Numbered from the stretch's first letter, positions 40,401-46,208 are shown. The stretch: DNA of 64,000 bases from Megaleporinus macrocephalus (GCA_021613375.1 CM038726.1:11354253-11418252); one strand, 5' to 3'. A program made the numbers and translations. The notes: generated from the letters alone by a model not told the origin.

Positions 40401-42843
40401 ATTTTCATAAACGGGTAAACTCTCACTTTCAACATCCGAGTTTTATGTTTTACTGTGAATAAAATATGGGTCTATTAGATATGCAAACCACTGCTTTCTG
40501 TTTTTGTTTACATTAATTTACATTTTACACAGTGCCCCAACTTTTTTGGAATTATGGTTGCAATCTGGTTTAACTTTAGGTATTACAGGTTATGCATATT
40601 TTTGCAGTCACAACAGCAAAGTAAACTATTATTTATTTATTTATTTATTTATTCCTTCCTCCAAAAGGCCAGTTCAGCCAAAGAGCAAATAGGCTGTTGC
40701 TAGAAAACTTTAGCCTGGTATTCTAGACGAGGAACCAATAACCTTTACCTTTTAGAGAATGCTCATCAGCATCTTCAAGTAACACTATATGTTCATAAAG
40801 GTTATTAATAGGTAACATCAAAATCTGAAAAATTTAGAGATCACTGATTTTAGATCAATGAGATCACTGTTGACTTACCAGGGTCGTTATGTGAATGGGG
40901 AACAACAATCACTTGCAAAGATTCATTGTCCCATTCGTTCTCCTCATATGAGATATCAAAACCTTGCTTCCATACACCGCCATCGGGGTTATCAAAGCTG
41001 AGCAAATCATACACATCCAACATCTGAAATGAAACATTACTAATCAGTTTAACAGTATTTGTGGAGCTATGAGTCCTTAAATTCAGTTAAAAACATGCAA
41101 ACACATCAAGCAGCAGTTTAGATCTTTGTTCAACTCATTTCCATTTTAACACAGATAAAGAAGCATCCTGAAATCCTGTAGTATTCACGATGAATGGTAC
41201 AAAAACACAGGAGCATCTCAAATGTAAGAGGAAACTGTTGTTCGATTGCCTGTACCAACTGATTTAGCAAGAATTTTAAATCTATTTACAAACTACCGAA
41301 AGCTAAAGAAAAGAACAGTAGATAGATCACACAAAACGAAAATCAGCCTCCTATTCGAAAGCTTTACATTCAGGTTATTACGGTCCATTGTTCCTGATGC
41401 AATAGTTACATTTTGGGGCCTCAGGTCAGATTGTAACTGATGCTCCAATCAAAGTGAAAAGTAAACAATATGAACAAGAAGCTGTTAAATATGGCACTGA
41501 CTTGAGCTTCGTATGGATTGCTGCAATTCACAGAAACAATGGAAATCCACCAAAACATGGATTTGTATGTGCCATTTTGAGTCAAGTATGCCAGATTTTA
41601 CATACTGTATTGACTACTCATTAATTAAGTATCTGGCATCTTGCAGTTTTTATACAGTATAACTGTAAAGTTTTTTGTCAGTATTTATTAAAATAACATC
41701 TGTGACAATTAGTCTTGTTGCATTCTACAAAAATTGGGGAGGGGTGTGTTGACAATGTTACCTGGAACAAACCCAGTTCTCTTTAAGAGGGGGTAATTTA
41801 CATACCAAGTTTAGAGGGTCAGCCAGACAATGACCATAAAAATGTATATTTTACCGTCGAGCCCAAGTACCTTTTATCTAAACAGATAATCACTTGTTTC
41901 ATTCCCGATTTACAGCCTCTACTCAGTCATACCGTCTATGAGTGTGGTTAGAACCATTTGGTAAAAGGGTAAAAACAAGACAAACAACACACAAATGGCA
42001 TGTTCATGTACACATGCACCAATAATAAAACTGGTTTAAAAATTTGGTAGGCTTTCTCTAGATACAAGCTACAAGAATGATTTTTACTATCAAAGTCTGT
42101 AAAGTATGTGCATCCTACACTTTCAATTCACTCACAACAATTTCTCCCCATCACTGTCAACTTTTTTAGATTATAATGGTTGTTAACTGCTGTTTTTCAT
42201 ATTGGAATGCAGTATCATCGTAATGATATAAAACAGAGTAAAACACTTAAAATGCATGGTCTGTTTTTACTGTAACTTTCACTGAGATGCTTTTTTCATT
42301 TGCTAAATATTGTCACTCACGGATGCCATTTAAAATGACACAAAGTTATTTATTTGACTTACAAACCACAGAATATTAAACCTTGTGATTCTTCACACAG
42401 TTGTACATCTCATACATTCATATGCAAAGGTTTGGTCAAATTACATTTTCTTAATTTATGAGGTGAAAACAAGCAGTTTAACTAACCAAAACTTTAGCTT
42501 CTTCCACTGGCTTCTTTGGTTCAGTTCTAAATGGTCATACCTGTACAGTATCTGCAGCCTTAGAATAGGTGTGATCAGAAAACCGGCAGTCCTCTGAGTC
42601 AATGGGCACCATCGGTGGAGCAGAGGCTACCATGTCCACCAACCCCTTGGTTAAGTTTCCATCATCCAGAGTCCCTCTGCCATCCTTAACTGAGTTTCTT
42701 AGGTTAATCACTGAATCCCTGATGTTGGCAATGATCTTGTTATTCTCTGCAAGCAGCTCTTCGAGGTGATCTATTTTGGCCTGAAGGATTCCCAATTGCC
42801 CCTAATGAGACAATGAATGAAACAAAACAAAATATATTTCCTT

Positions 42844-42922
<79 letters not shown>

Positions 42923-43810
42923 AAAAATAAAACTGTATTAAACACACACACACACACACATACATACTTCCATATATATATATATATAAGTTTCCCTCCT
43001 CGGGATTTTGGTAATAAAGCCAAATTTGCCTCAGCGTTCTCACTCAAACTCCTACAACATACATATTTATCTTCATCGATTACGAAATTACGTCGATTAG
43101 CATAACGTGCGTCGATGCATCAAAGGTGGCCGCGGCTACTGAAAGCATGGATTTATCCAGAGCGCAAGCTGCAGCTACAATCGCTCACGTGAATCTAAAG
43201 TTGTGGGGGCGTTTCACACATAAACACAACAGTGTGGTGCTCTGTCAGCTCTGCACAACACAACAGTACGGCTGCAATACACGAGCACTTGAAGCGCAAA
43301 CACCCCATAGCGCTTTGTCAACACAGCAGCAAGACAGCACCTGTTTACTTGTTGTTCTTATTTTAGCATATTATTTTAAGATTATTGACACATGTAACAT
43401 GTTTCTTTCAGTAGTAGTTAACGTTTTCTGTAGTCATTTTCTCTTATTTCGTTCTCACTGCTCAACTGTGACGCCTGCAGTAACCATATTACAAGCACGT
43501 GTGTTAAGCTGCTGCTACGCCGACACTATGCTGTGTGCTTCAATCAAACATGCAACATGAAATGGCTGGAACTCTAGTTCAGCCATCTGATTGGTTTGTG
43601 GCGGCGCTATTCTCATTGGCTATTCGTGTTGGCTCTCAAAACGTGGGCGGAACTTAATTCTATCGACTACGTTTTATAGTTCTATCAAGGAAAGGTTATT
43701 TCGCGATAATTATCGTTATCGTTTTATTGCCCAGCCCTAAGACTACTGAAAAAGTATGGAATCACGCTGTTTCGAGATACATATACATATGTATATGCAC
43801 ACACACATAC

Positions 43811-43882
<72 letters not shown>

Positions 43883-43897
43883 CATATACATAAATAT

Positions 43898-43944
<47 letters not shown>

Positions 43945-44443
43945 TATATATTTGGGCCAGGCGATAAAACAATAACGATAGTATATAGATATATAAATAT
44001 TTAGCACATGTTCTAAGTAGTCCACAATGTTTGGGCTGCACTAATGAAGTTTAATAGTAAAATATACAATTTAAACAAAGTTAGCAGCATGTTATACCAC
44101 CCACCAAGACTAGGTCACGCTCTGAACAGCGGCAGCGGCAGGTTTCTACAAACCAAAAGGTTGTTTGATTAATAACGGTCTCTCTGACAAACAAGCTAGA
44201 CAAATAGAAACGTTTGTAAGACAACGTGTCATCGTCCCTGTGCATGGCACTTACTTTAACTACCACCACCACCACCACCACAACAACAACAACAACACTA
44301 CTTACGCTCTCGTATCTCTCTTCATCGTAACTTGGGTTTTTTATGTGGTCTAACTGAAGGTGATCCAACATTAAGTATAGTGAGAATACCACCACACAAA
44401 ATATGGCACTGCCAAAAATTGTGAACTGTCTGCTGAGCTTCAT
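1300..44443 (-). CDS. man2a1: man2a1, Golgi alpha-mannosidase II (5' ten coding exons; 3' half outside window)
   Basis: GH38 enzyme of the medial Golgi that removes two mannoses from GlcNAcMan5GlcNAc2, committing N-glycans to the complex type. Exons (high to low coordinate): 44306-44443, 42541-42801, 40879-41023, 32571-32742, 25498-25625, 24084-24257, 22118-22304, 3150-3327, 2682-2893, 1300-1485; all junctions are AG/GT and phases join without a break, giving 593 codons plus 2 bases (the human protein is about 1144). Residues 6-26 form the type II membrane anchor. By family knowledge, zinc ligands are H178 and D180 in HSHNDPGW, D292 in AVDPFGHSP (nucleophile) and H576 in FQHHD; D429 in GDDFR is the likely acid/base. 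The start MKLSRQFT matches MAN2A1 rather than MAN2A2, and divergent pja2 supports this. A few stretches resemble MAN2A2, so the paralogue call is strong but not absolute. No stop or frameshift is seen in the exons. Confidence 0.95.
1579..1726. mobile_element. Small palindromic MITE-like element
   Basis: 148 bases with perfect 10-base terminal inverted repeats GGTTGTGACA / TGTCACAACC and further internal complementarity (ACATATTG, TTGACAA and CACAAC blocks on both arms), so the whole unit can fold back. It lies in man2a1 intron 9. No coding capacity. Confidence 0.6.
1730..2681. other. man2a1 intron 9 remainder, no recognised gene
   Basis: AT-rich; a frame at 2049-2510 has no recognisable domain and appears to be chance. 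No clear repeat boundaries. Confidence 0.5.
2682..2893 (-). CDS. man2a1: man2a1 coding exon 9
   Basis: Encodes [35 protein letters not shown] and [17 protein letters not shown]. Acceptor TTTAG|GCC, donor AG|GTACAG at 2681. The segment between FDILRKK and FPVLSGDF is slightly longer than in human MAN2A1. Confidence 0.94.
3150..3327 (-). CDS. man2a1: man2a1 coding exon 8
   Basis: Encodes [26 protein letters not shown] (likely acid/base D429) and [14 protein letters not shown]. Acceptor TTCAAG|G. The donor CAG|GTCTCA at 3149 is weak but places the phase correctly. Reading through it would add about 27 residues before a stop at about 3069. Confidence 0.93.
3590..4660 (-). pseudogene. Decayed Tc1/mariner transposon (transposase relic)
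   Basis: On the minus strand the distal part encodes the C-terminal half of a Tc1-type transposase (3603-3896): [10 protein letters not shown] with the second catalytic Asp, and [13 protein letters not shown] with the catalytic Glu of the DD34E triad. Upstream, 3900-4650 shows broken pieces of the N-terminal helix-turn-helix region (for example [19 protein letters not shown]) in shifting frames. Multiple frameshifts and stops make it inactive. Terminal inverted repeats were not identified with confidence. It sits in man2a1 intron 7. Confidence 0.8.
4725..4850 (+). repeat. LINE 3' tail fragment
   Basis: Ends in GACAATAAAGCTGACTTTG followed by a second ACTTTG, the style of simple-repeat tail seen at 3' ends of CR1/Rex1-type LINEs in fish. 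No coding part is attached. Confidence 0.45.
4960..5135 (+). repeat. LTR-like fragment
   Basis: Contains a TATATAAG box (about 4984) and ends CTGGTCTCCCTCTTCATT plus TCTGACGGCAAAAG; the same block recurs at about 20402-20440 in another LTR-like piece. The likeness between the two copies suggests an LTR U5 end. No internal region is attached. Confidence 0.4.
5540..6290 (+). mobile_element. L2-type LINE fragments (5' piece and 3' end)
   Basis: 5850-6130 resembles the C-terminal reverse transcriptase region of L2 elements ([13 protein letters not shown] frame, [12 protein letters not shown] frame), and 6215-6290 matches the L2 3' end: CTGCTTTGTGACAATATCTG, then AATAAAATAAAACTTGACTAA. A Cys-containing frame at 5549-5782 may be an upstream LINE piece, but this is uncertain. 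Many stops. Confidence 0.6.
6291..6944. other. man2a1 intron 7 segment, nothing recognised
   Basis: AT-rich; no domain-bearing frame and no obvious repeat ends. Confidence 0.5.
6945..7345. repeat. Interspersed repeat family A, copy 1
   Basis: Shares ordered blocks with 26140-26540: TTTTATCAGCTCCAC / TTTTGTCAGCTCCAC, GCACTTTGT, GACTGTAGTC, a TCAGGACC-like block, GTTGCTGAAGTTT and CACAGTTTGTGTTG. A shorter relative is at 53860-54110. No coding capacity; class unknown, probably a non-autonomous element. Confidence 0.55.
7346..8484. other. man2a1 intron 7 segment, nothing recognised
   Basis: No convincing coding frame. 8040-8120 (around AGTGGCGAATCTAAG) may be a decayed repeat, without clear ends. 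Confidence 0.45.
8485..11690 (+). mobile_element. L2-clade LINE copy 1 (internally deleted, inactive)
   Basis: Frames in order: end of an endonuclease ([14 protein letters not shown], then an [12 protein letters not shown] frame near 8958), linker, then reverse transcriptase with [27 protein letters not shown] and [10 protein letters not shown] (up to about 10215). The catalytic YADD segment is missing: after GSVLGPL the sequence jumps to the later [19 protein letters not shown] frame. The C-terminal part ([27 protein letters not shown]) and the L2-type 3' region (CTGTTTGACCAGAGGAGGAT at about 11598) follow. There are several stops and frameshifts. Orientation is opposite to man2a1. Confidence 0.82.
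11691..12220. other. man2a1 intron 7 segment, nothing recognised
   Basis: No domain-bearing frame; possible unclassified repeat sequence. Confidence 0.4.
12221..12675 (+). repeat. Probable solo LTR (boundaries approximate)
   Basis: Runs from about TGTGGAGAATTACC to GAATTTCTAACA (TG...CA). It contains a polyadenylation hexamer in TGTGTGTCAAATAAACTC near its 3' end, as expected for R-U5. No target duplication could be confirmed. Confidence 0.4.
12735..13377 (+). repeat. LTR-like segment with promoter and poly(A) signals
   Basis: A GC-rich stretch GGGCGGGGCTTCGAG is followed by TTTAAAAG (about 12809, TATA-like), then AATAAA at about 13259, and the piece ends GGGAACGTAACA. The order promoter, AATAAA, terminal ACA fits an LTR. 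The 5' boundary is not resolved. The frame at 12714-13067 is not a recognised protein. Confidence 0.38.
13378..13744. other. man2a1 intron 7 segment, nothing recognised
   Basis: AT-rich, with a short TA run at about 13622. No features. Confidence 0.5.
13745..13905 (+). mobile_element. Short LINE endonuclease fragment
   Basis: One frame reads [21 protein letters not shown], the pattern seen in endonuclease domains of RTE/CR1-type LINEs. Only about 50 codons remain. Confidence 0.35.
13906..16122 (+). mobile_element. L2-clade LINE copy 2, 5' part (continues at 19986)
   Basis: Resembles copy 1 (8485-11690): the [20 protein letters not shown] frame, [15 protein letters not shown], [27 protein letters not shown] and the same non-coding 3' region. 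Large parts of the reverse transcriptase are deleted. It is interrupted twice: by a SINE-like repeat at 14760-14998 and by a gypsy element at 16123-19985. Confidence 0.8.
14760..14998 (-). repeat. tRNA-like SINE inserted in L2 copy 2
   Basis: On the minus strand it has TTGTGGTTAGGTCGC and a perfect B-box GGTTCGATCCC (complement of 14965-14975), followed by TTGAGCAAGGCACC, a common fish repeat body. It splits an L2 frame between the GCTCCAGCAG block and the CAAAATGCTGCAGC block. Confidence 0.6.
16123..16242 (-). repeat. Gypsy 3' LTR (left), uninterrupted
   Basis: About 120 bases. Contains CTGCTATAAACTAGCGCAAC, the empty-site counterpart of the solo-LTR insertion in the right LTR. The inner end GGCACTGACAGTA pairs with GGCACTCACGGTA of the right LTR. 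Confidence 0.65.
16352..18220 (-). pseudogene. Pol relic of the gypsy element (no integrase core)
   Basis: In order on the minus strand: protease with the DTG site in QFEIDTGCS (18143-18151); reverse transcriptase pieces ([18 protein letters not shown], [18 protein letters not shown] at about 17430-17490); the catalytic YxDD box now reads YLDA (17381-17392), losing one Asp; [11 protein letters not shown]; RNase H start [20 protein letters not shown] (about 16926-16985). This is joined directly to the integrase C-terminal part [20 protein letters not shown] and [19 protein letters not shown]. The rest of RNase H and the integrase zinc-binding and catalytic core are missing. Confidence 0.8.
18225..19051 (-). 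pseudogene. Gag-like relic of the gypsy element
   Basis: From ATG 19051: [11 protein letters not shown], then in shifted frames [38 protein letters not shown] and [17 protein letters not shown], a retrotransposon capsid pattern. A CCHC zinc knuckle [14 protein letters not shown] lies at about 18373-18417, followed by a Lys/Ser-rich stretch. At least two frameshifts. Gag would coat the retrotransposon RNA. Confidence 0.75.
19111..19985 (-). repeat. Gypsy 5' LTR (right), split by a solo LTR
   Basis: Outer parts 19111-19192 and 19930-19985 together make about 133 bases resembling the left LTR. The 737-base insert between them is flanked by TAGCG on both sides. Confidence 0.65.
19193..19929 (+). 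repeat. Solo LTR with 5-bp target duplication TAGCG
   Basis: Begins TGTGATAAAGCG and ends ACATCATTACA (TGT...ACA). TAGCG is present at 19188-19192 and 19930-19934. On the plus strand it contains a TATAAATA box (about 19546) and AATAAA (about 19694), the order expected for a plus-strand LTR. No internal retroviral or retrotransposon sequence remains, so it is the product of LTR-LTR recombination. Confidence 0.8.
19986..20250 (+). mobile_element. L2-clade LINE copy 2, 3' end
   Basis: Resumes at TACTGTTTGACCAGTGGAGG, followed by GTTCCTCCCAAGGTTTCTTC and GGGAGTTTTTCCTTGCCATC, the well-known 3' untranslated motif of fish L2 elements. Continues copy 2 after the gypsy insert. Confidence 0.75.
20260..20460 (+). 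repeat. LTR-like fragment, relative of 4960-5135
   Basis: Shares the terminal block CTGGTCTCCCTCTTCATTTT plus CACAGCGAGGAAAGAAGTTG with the piece at about 5090-5127. No coding part. Confidence 0.35.
20500..21325 (+). mobile_element. L2-clade LINE copy 3 (decayed)
   Basis: Frames with [18 protein letters not shown] (about 20780-20830), [39 protein letters not shown] and HWLPVKF-like text. The reverse transcriptase fingers are absent. The copy is cut at the right by a Tc1 relic beginning near 21330. Confidence 0.7.
21330..21910 (-). pseudogene. Tc1-like transposon relic
   Basis: Starts with the terminal motif ACTGTACTGCCAAAAGTATT. The minus-strand frame 21425-21709 reads [20 protein letters not shown] and [15 protein letters not shown], the C-terminal part of a Tc1-type transposase with the Glu-bearing LIEHL box. 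The left two thirds of the transposase are broken or absent. Confidence 0.7.
21911..22117. other. man2a1 intron 7 start, nothing recognised
   Basis: Short AT-rich stretch next to the exon 7 donor. Confidence 0.5.
22118..22304 (-). CDS. man2a1: man2a1 coding exon 7, with tandem NAGNAG acceptor
   Basis: Encodes [19 protein letters not shown] through SDNVQQ, including the [17 protein letters not shown] block. The acceptor reads TTTTCAGCAG|AT. Using the second AG (22304) matches the human length; using the first (22307) would insert one Ala. Donor AG|GTAATC at 22117. Intron 7 downstream is 18.8 kb. Confidence 0.94.
22308..23039. other. man2a1 intron 6, left part, nothing certain
   Basis: No recognisable frame; 22880-22990 may be decayed LINE sequence preceding the Rex1 fragment. 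Confidence 0.4.
23040..23345 (+). mobile_element. Rex1-type LINE 3' coding fragment
   Basis: The plus-strand frame resembles the C-terminal end of Rex1 ORF2: [32 protein letters not shown] and DDPTHPFSF, parallel to the better copy at 38017-38271. Frameshifted. In man2a1 intron 6, antisense to the gene. Confidence 0.7.
23346..24083. other. man2a1 intron 6, right part, nothing recognised
   Basis: GC-richer than most of the window, with possible decayed repeats; no coding domain found. Confidence 0.4.
24084..24257 (-). CDS. man2a1: man2a1 coding exon 6
   Basis: Encodes [17 protein letters not shown] to FFWRQNW. D292 of VDPFGHSP is the expected catalytic nucleophile and zinc ligand. Acceptor GCTAG|GA, donor G|GTGAGT at 24083. 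Confidence 0.96.
24388..24440. repeat. Short interstitial telomere-like repeat
   Basis: Three perfect CCTAAC units at 24422-24439, preceded by degenerate CTAACCCTAAACGTAAC at 24388. Complement of the vertebrate TTAGGG telomere repeat. In man2a1 intron 5. Confidence 0.7.
24441..25497. other. man2a1 intron 5, nothing else recognised
   Basis: AT-rich with A-runs and a CAA-rich stretch near 25062-25090. No coding frame. Confidence 0.45.
25498..25625 (-). CDS. man2a1: man2a1 coding exon 5
   Basis: Encodes [20 protein letters not shown] and on to HQWLERNLG, a strongly conserved stretch of the catalytic domain. Acceptor CCAG|A, donor G|GTATGT at 25497. Phases match exons 4 and 6. Confidence 0.95.
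26140..26540. repeat. Interspersed repeat family A, copy 2
   Basis: Same ordered blocks as 6945-7345 (TTTTGTCAGCTCCAC, GAGCACTTTGTGG, GTTGCTGAAGTTTCC, CACAGTTTGTGTTG). In man2a1 intron 4. Confidence 0.55.
27010..28270 (+). mobile_element. DNA transposon family B copy (decayed, without clear ends)
   Basis: Contains CATCTCAAAAAAGTTGGGAT near its left end and AAATCATTGCATTTTGTTTT near its right, the same sub-terminal motifs as the copy at 39383-40560 in opposite orientation. Inner frames (27233-27493, 27889-28110) look like a broken transposase-like protein, which I cannot assign to a superfamily. Confidence 0.55.
28310..31650 (-). mobile_element. Rex1-type LINE, near full length
   Basis: On the minus strand: a short 5' leader at about 31650 beginning CCGGTTCCGGTGCGCCGC, one long reading frame (28705-31629) and a 3' region of about 390 bases ending near 28310 in GCAAATGACAAATAAACTTG and further CAAATAA repeats. 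It lies in man2a1 intron 4 in the sense orientation. The lack of frameshifts contrasts with every other LINE copy here and points to a recent insertion. Target-site duplications were not resolved. Confidence 0.85.
28705..31629 (-). pseudogene. Rex1-type ORF2: AP endonuclease plus reverse transcriptase, one in-frame stop
   Basis: From ATG 31629 the frame is open for about 895 codons to a TGA at 28941-28939, then continues in the same frame for 77 more codons ([19 protein letters not shown] ... LLNKL stop). Domains: a hydrophobic N-terminal segment (about residues 11-31); a basic stretch [11 protein letters not shown]; endonuclease ([46 protein letters not shown]); reverse transcriptase with [47 protein letters not shown] and catalytic FADDTT; C-terminal [13 protein letters not shown]. 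The element would copy itself by target-primed reverse transcription. The stop removes a conserved C-terminal tail and may or may not abolish activity. The frame opens with non-ATG codons to 31641; I chose the first ATG. Confidence 0.88.
31651..32570. other. man2a1 intron 4 start, nothing recognised
   Basis: AT-rich sequence with an A-run and TAAATA repeats just beyond the LINE 5' end. No features. Confidence 0.5.
32571..32742 (-). CDS. man2a1: man2a1 coding exon 4
   Basis: Encodes [14 protein letters not shown] through [13 protein letters not shown], typical of the N-terminal part of the GH38 catalytic domain. Acceptor CTTCAG|GT, donor AA|GTAAGG at 32570. It is separated from exon 3 by 8.1 kb and from exon 5 by 6.9 kb of repeat-rich intron. 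Confidence 0.95.
32743..35099. other. man2a1 intron 3, left part, mostly unrecognised
   Basis: A short family B relic (ACATTTAAGAAAAGTTGGGA and CTATGTTCACCGC) lies at about 32850-32960. The rest is AT-rich; frames at 33292-33840 show no domains. Confidence 0.45.
35100..36060. repeat. Unclassified interspersed repeat family C, copy 1
   Basis: Shares an ordered series of motifs with 59230-59840: GATTCATC/GATTCATG, ATCAGTT.TGAGACAATA, AGAGA.TA.TTTGTT, TTTTGTACAA.AGCA, CTAATTGAC and a CAGA(T/C)GAAGTTTCA-like block. Non-coding and AT-rich. Ends unclear. Confidence 0.45.
36061..37039. other. man2a1 intron 3, middle part, nothing recognised
   Basis: AT-rich; the frame at 36689-37003 is Ile/Leu/Tyr-rich with no known domain. 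Confidence 0.45.
37040..38271 (+). mobile_element. Rex1-type LINE relic (deleted)
   Basis: Frames in order: [31 protein letters not shown] (end of endonuclease and linker), a jump past most of the reverse transcriptase to [16 protein letters not shown] text at about 37800-37840, [19 protein letters not shown], then [17 protein letters not shown] and [14 protein letters not shown] at 38017-38271. A different Rex1 subfamily from 28310-31650. Multiple stops. In man2a1 intron 3, antisense. Confidence 0.78.
38272..39382. other. man2a1 intron 3 segment, nothing recognised
   Basis: No domain-bearing frame; short L2-like text ATCAATCAACCTTTATTT near 39000 is too little to assign. Confidence 0.45.
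39383..40560. mobile_element. DNA transposon family B copy with terminal inverted repeats
   Basis: Left end CAACCCTAATTCCAAAAAAC and right end (complement) CAACCATAATTCCAAAAAAG; the inverted match extends about 38 bases with about six differences, through CACTGTGTAAAA. About 1.18 kb, no intact frame, so a decayed or non-autonomous copy. The superfamily is not assigned. In man2a1 intron 3. Confidence 0.75.
40879..41023 (-). CDS. man2a1: man2a1 coding exon 3
   Basis: Starts [16 protein letters not shown] and ends in HSHNDP plus one base. It carries the first two zinc ligands of the GH38 site (H178, D180). Acceptor TTTCAG|ATG; donor G|GTAAGT at 40878. Confidence 0.95.
41024..42540. other. man2a1 intron 2, nothing recognised
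   Basis: AT-rich. A frame at 41246-41440 loosely resembles a transposase N-terminus ([18 protein letters not shown]), but too little remains to call. Confidence 0.4.
42541..42801 (-). CDS. man2a1: man2a1 coding exon 2
   Basis: 87 codons, phase 0 at both ends. Encodes the lumenal stem, including a heptad-like [14 protein letters not shown] segment similar to the human stem region. Acceptor TTAG at 42802-42803 after a T-rich tract; donor CAG|GTATGA at 42540. Confidence 0.93.
42846..42919. repeat. (TA)n microsatellite, about 74 bases
   Basis: Uninterrupted TA dinucleotides, followed at 42943-42961 by CA repeats. The run lies about 45 bases upstream of the man2a1 exon 2 acceptor. Confidence 0.95.
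43050..43738. mobile_element. hAT-like transposon relic
   Basis: The right end reads (complement) TAGGGCTGGGCAATAAAACG plus ATAACGATAATTATCGCG, the terminal style of common fish hAT-type elements. The plus-strand frame 43126-43560 contains [11 protein letters not shown] and [10 protein letters not shown], possibly the start of a BED zinc finger. A second, oppositely oriented end is at about 43952-43990. Confidence 0.5.
43795..43950. repeat. Compound CA/TA microsatellite
   Basis: Alternating (AC)n and (AT)n blocks, with CA runs at 43852-43875 and 43903-43938 and a TA run at 43814-43848. All open frames here are artefacts. Confidence 0.95.
44262..44298. repeat. (CAC)n(CAA)n trinucleotide repeat at the exon 1 donor
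   Basis: About 37 bases, reading GTT then GTG repeats on the man2a1 strand, starting about 7 bases inside intron 1. Confidence 0.9.
44306..44443 (-). CDS. man2a1: man2a1 coding exon 1
   Basis: Encodes residues 1-46: a short cytosolic tail MKLSRQ, a hydrophobic signal anchor (about residues 6-26) and the start of the lumenal stem. The first in-frame ATG is at 44443-44441. The donor is a consensus GTAAGT at 44305-44300, leaving phase 0. Intron 1 (42802-44305) begins with a GTT/GTG repeat and holds a hAT-like relic and TA/CA microsatellites. Confidence 0.93.
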
Positions 44444-44890
44444 TTCCTCAGTGTAGCAGTGATAAAATGCAACAAAACTCAATCCACTTCGTTCAAATTA
44501 AAACCGTAGCGTTCAGCTTCTCAGTTGTCATATCCCATACATGGAATGGACCTATGAACGACACGACGAAATATCTAAAACGAAAGTTCTAAACACTCGA
44601 GCAAACGATACTTTTTTTTACCAGCTGAGAGTGAGTGTGGGATCTAAAACTCGAGCAACCGCGCAGACTTGTGAAGATATCTACAAAGAACTGTTTGAAT
44701 TTCTGTTTGGTAGCCGGGTAAAGGTCGTGTCCTGTCGTCTCCAAAGTTTTAACGATGCGGAAGAGTTTGTGTGATTCAGCAAATCCTGACGACTTGTGAC
44801 CTACACAAACTGACAACCCTGCCCCCGTCCCCTGCCCGTTTACGTTAAAAGGAAGTGTTTCAAAAGTGAGAGAGAGCGCCGCCTAAAGAT
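44444..44890 (-). promoter_or_regulatory. man2a1 5' untranslated region and probable core promoter
   Basis: The sequence upstream of the man2a1 ATG lacks transposon remains, unlike the introns. It contains a C-rich, GC-box-like stretch at about 44818-44840 and an AAAAGGAAGTG ETS-like site near 44848. No TATA box is obvious. The transcription start is not determinable here. Confidence 0.3.
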
Positions 44891-45931
44891 ATTTACGCGT
44901 TGTCTAGTAAAAAAAAACCAGACATTTTTGTGGTATGAAATTTAGAAACATACAAATACAAATTATTATAATATATAATATAATTATAAATTATTAATAA
45001 TTGTAGGGACACAATTGTTACCATCCCACCTCTTGATGAATAAGATAAATAAAAACGAGATTAATTATTAAAGGCTCCTGTTTATTTTTATGGCAGTTTT
45101 AAATATCGAGTAAATATTTAAATATACAATATTATAAATCCAACTCGTTCTGATGTAAGATTTGTTACCAATACACCATTCCAGAAATTCCAGAAATTTA
45201 AGGTGTCAGTGTAACCACAGGAAACATGCAGCTATCAAGCAGTTTTTAAACAAAACTTTCATTACTATCAGTGGGCTTTTTCAAGCCAACTTAAAATTCG
45301 TTCTCAAACTTTCCCTTTCTAGTTTATACTGTTATTCAGCTTTGTTATTGTGATAATTGTTCTAGGTGCCACTTTTTATATTGAATGGATTATTCAATAC
45401 CTCATTAATAAAGACCTTGAAATAAAGTTTTTATGAAATGAAAAAAGAAATGTACATATAAATGCACTAATCTGAATTTACATTTTATTAGTTTGAATCT
45501 GTAACATTCCATGTGAAATTGCATTCTGAACTGAAACTGAACTGAAAGTTAATAAGAAAACAATATAAAATCTGACGCTGAATTTTTAGGTTAATTTTCA
45601 AAATGTTCTACCTTGTACCTACACTTACAAGTAATCAAAAACACTTTTTATATTCTTGCTTTTATGTAGTTAGATTTATGCCTTTTTAAATTGTAGCCCA
45701 TTGCTGCTTGTAGCCTATTTGTCGCTGGAGTTTATCAAATCCTCTTCTACCCTTACCCTATCCCTTAATAGAAGGTAAAAGCCACAGGATTACAACTGAC
45801 AGATATTAATGTAACAATCCACTGTCAGCACAGAAAGATGTAAAGATGTAAATTTTAATTTACAGGAAAAAAACAATTGCTTTTAAAGATTGCATTTCAG
45901 ATGATCGATTGTACATCATATGCAGCTTCAG

Positions 45932-45935
<4 letters not shown>
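44891..45935. other. Intergenic, nothing recognised
   Basis: AT-rich interval between man2a1 and pja2, with no domain-bearing frame. Confidence 0.5.

Positions 45936-46020
<85 letters not shown>
45936..46020. repeat. (TA)n microsatellite, about 85 bases
   Basis: Uninterrupted TA dinucleotides in the intergenic interval. Confidence 0.95.
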
Positions 46021-46025
<5 letters not shown>

Positions 46026-46208
46026 TTACAATAGAATTTGAGTTTAGTATAATACAGGTAATAATGTTCAAATTCAGATTTTTGCATTTAAAATTTAGTT
46101 TGTAATAGAACAAATCTAACTCTGCAAACACATCTAACAGCGTTTCTATGACATTGAGCCATGAAACAAGCAAAATAAATGTCTAAGAAACAAATATCAT
46201 ATATAGTA

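Noticed and set aside
43126..43560. 144-codon frame as a gene
   Set aside because: It overlaps a hAT-like relic, has only a doubtful BED-like fragment and no splice context.
42771..44041. Tyr/Ile and Cys/Val repeat proteins
   Set aside because: Translations of TA and CA microsatellites.
44081..44482. Long minus-strand frame around man2a1 exon 1 with a poly-Val run
   Set aside because: The exon ends at the consensus donor at 44305; the poly-Val part is the GTT/GTG repeat in the intron, and the extra N-terminal residues precede the first ATG.
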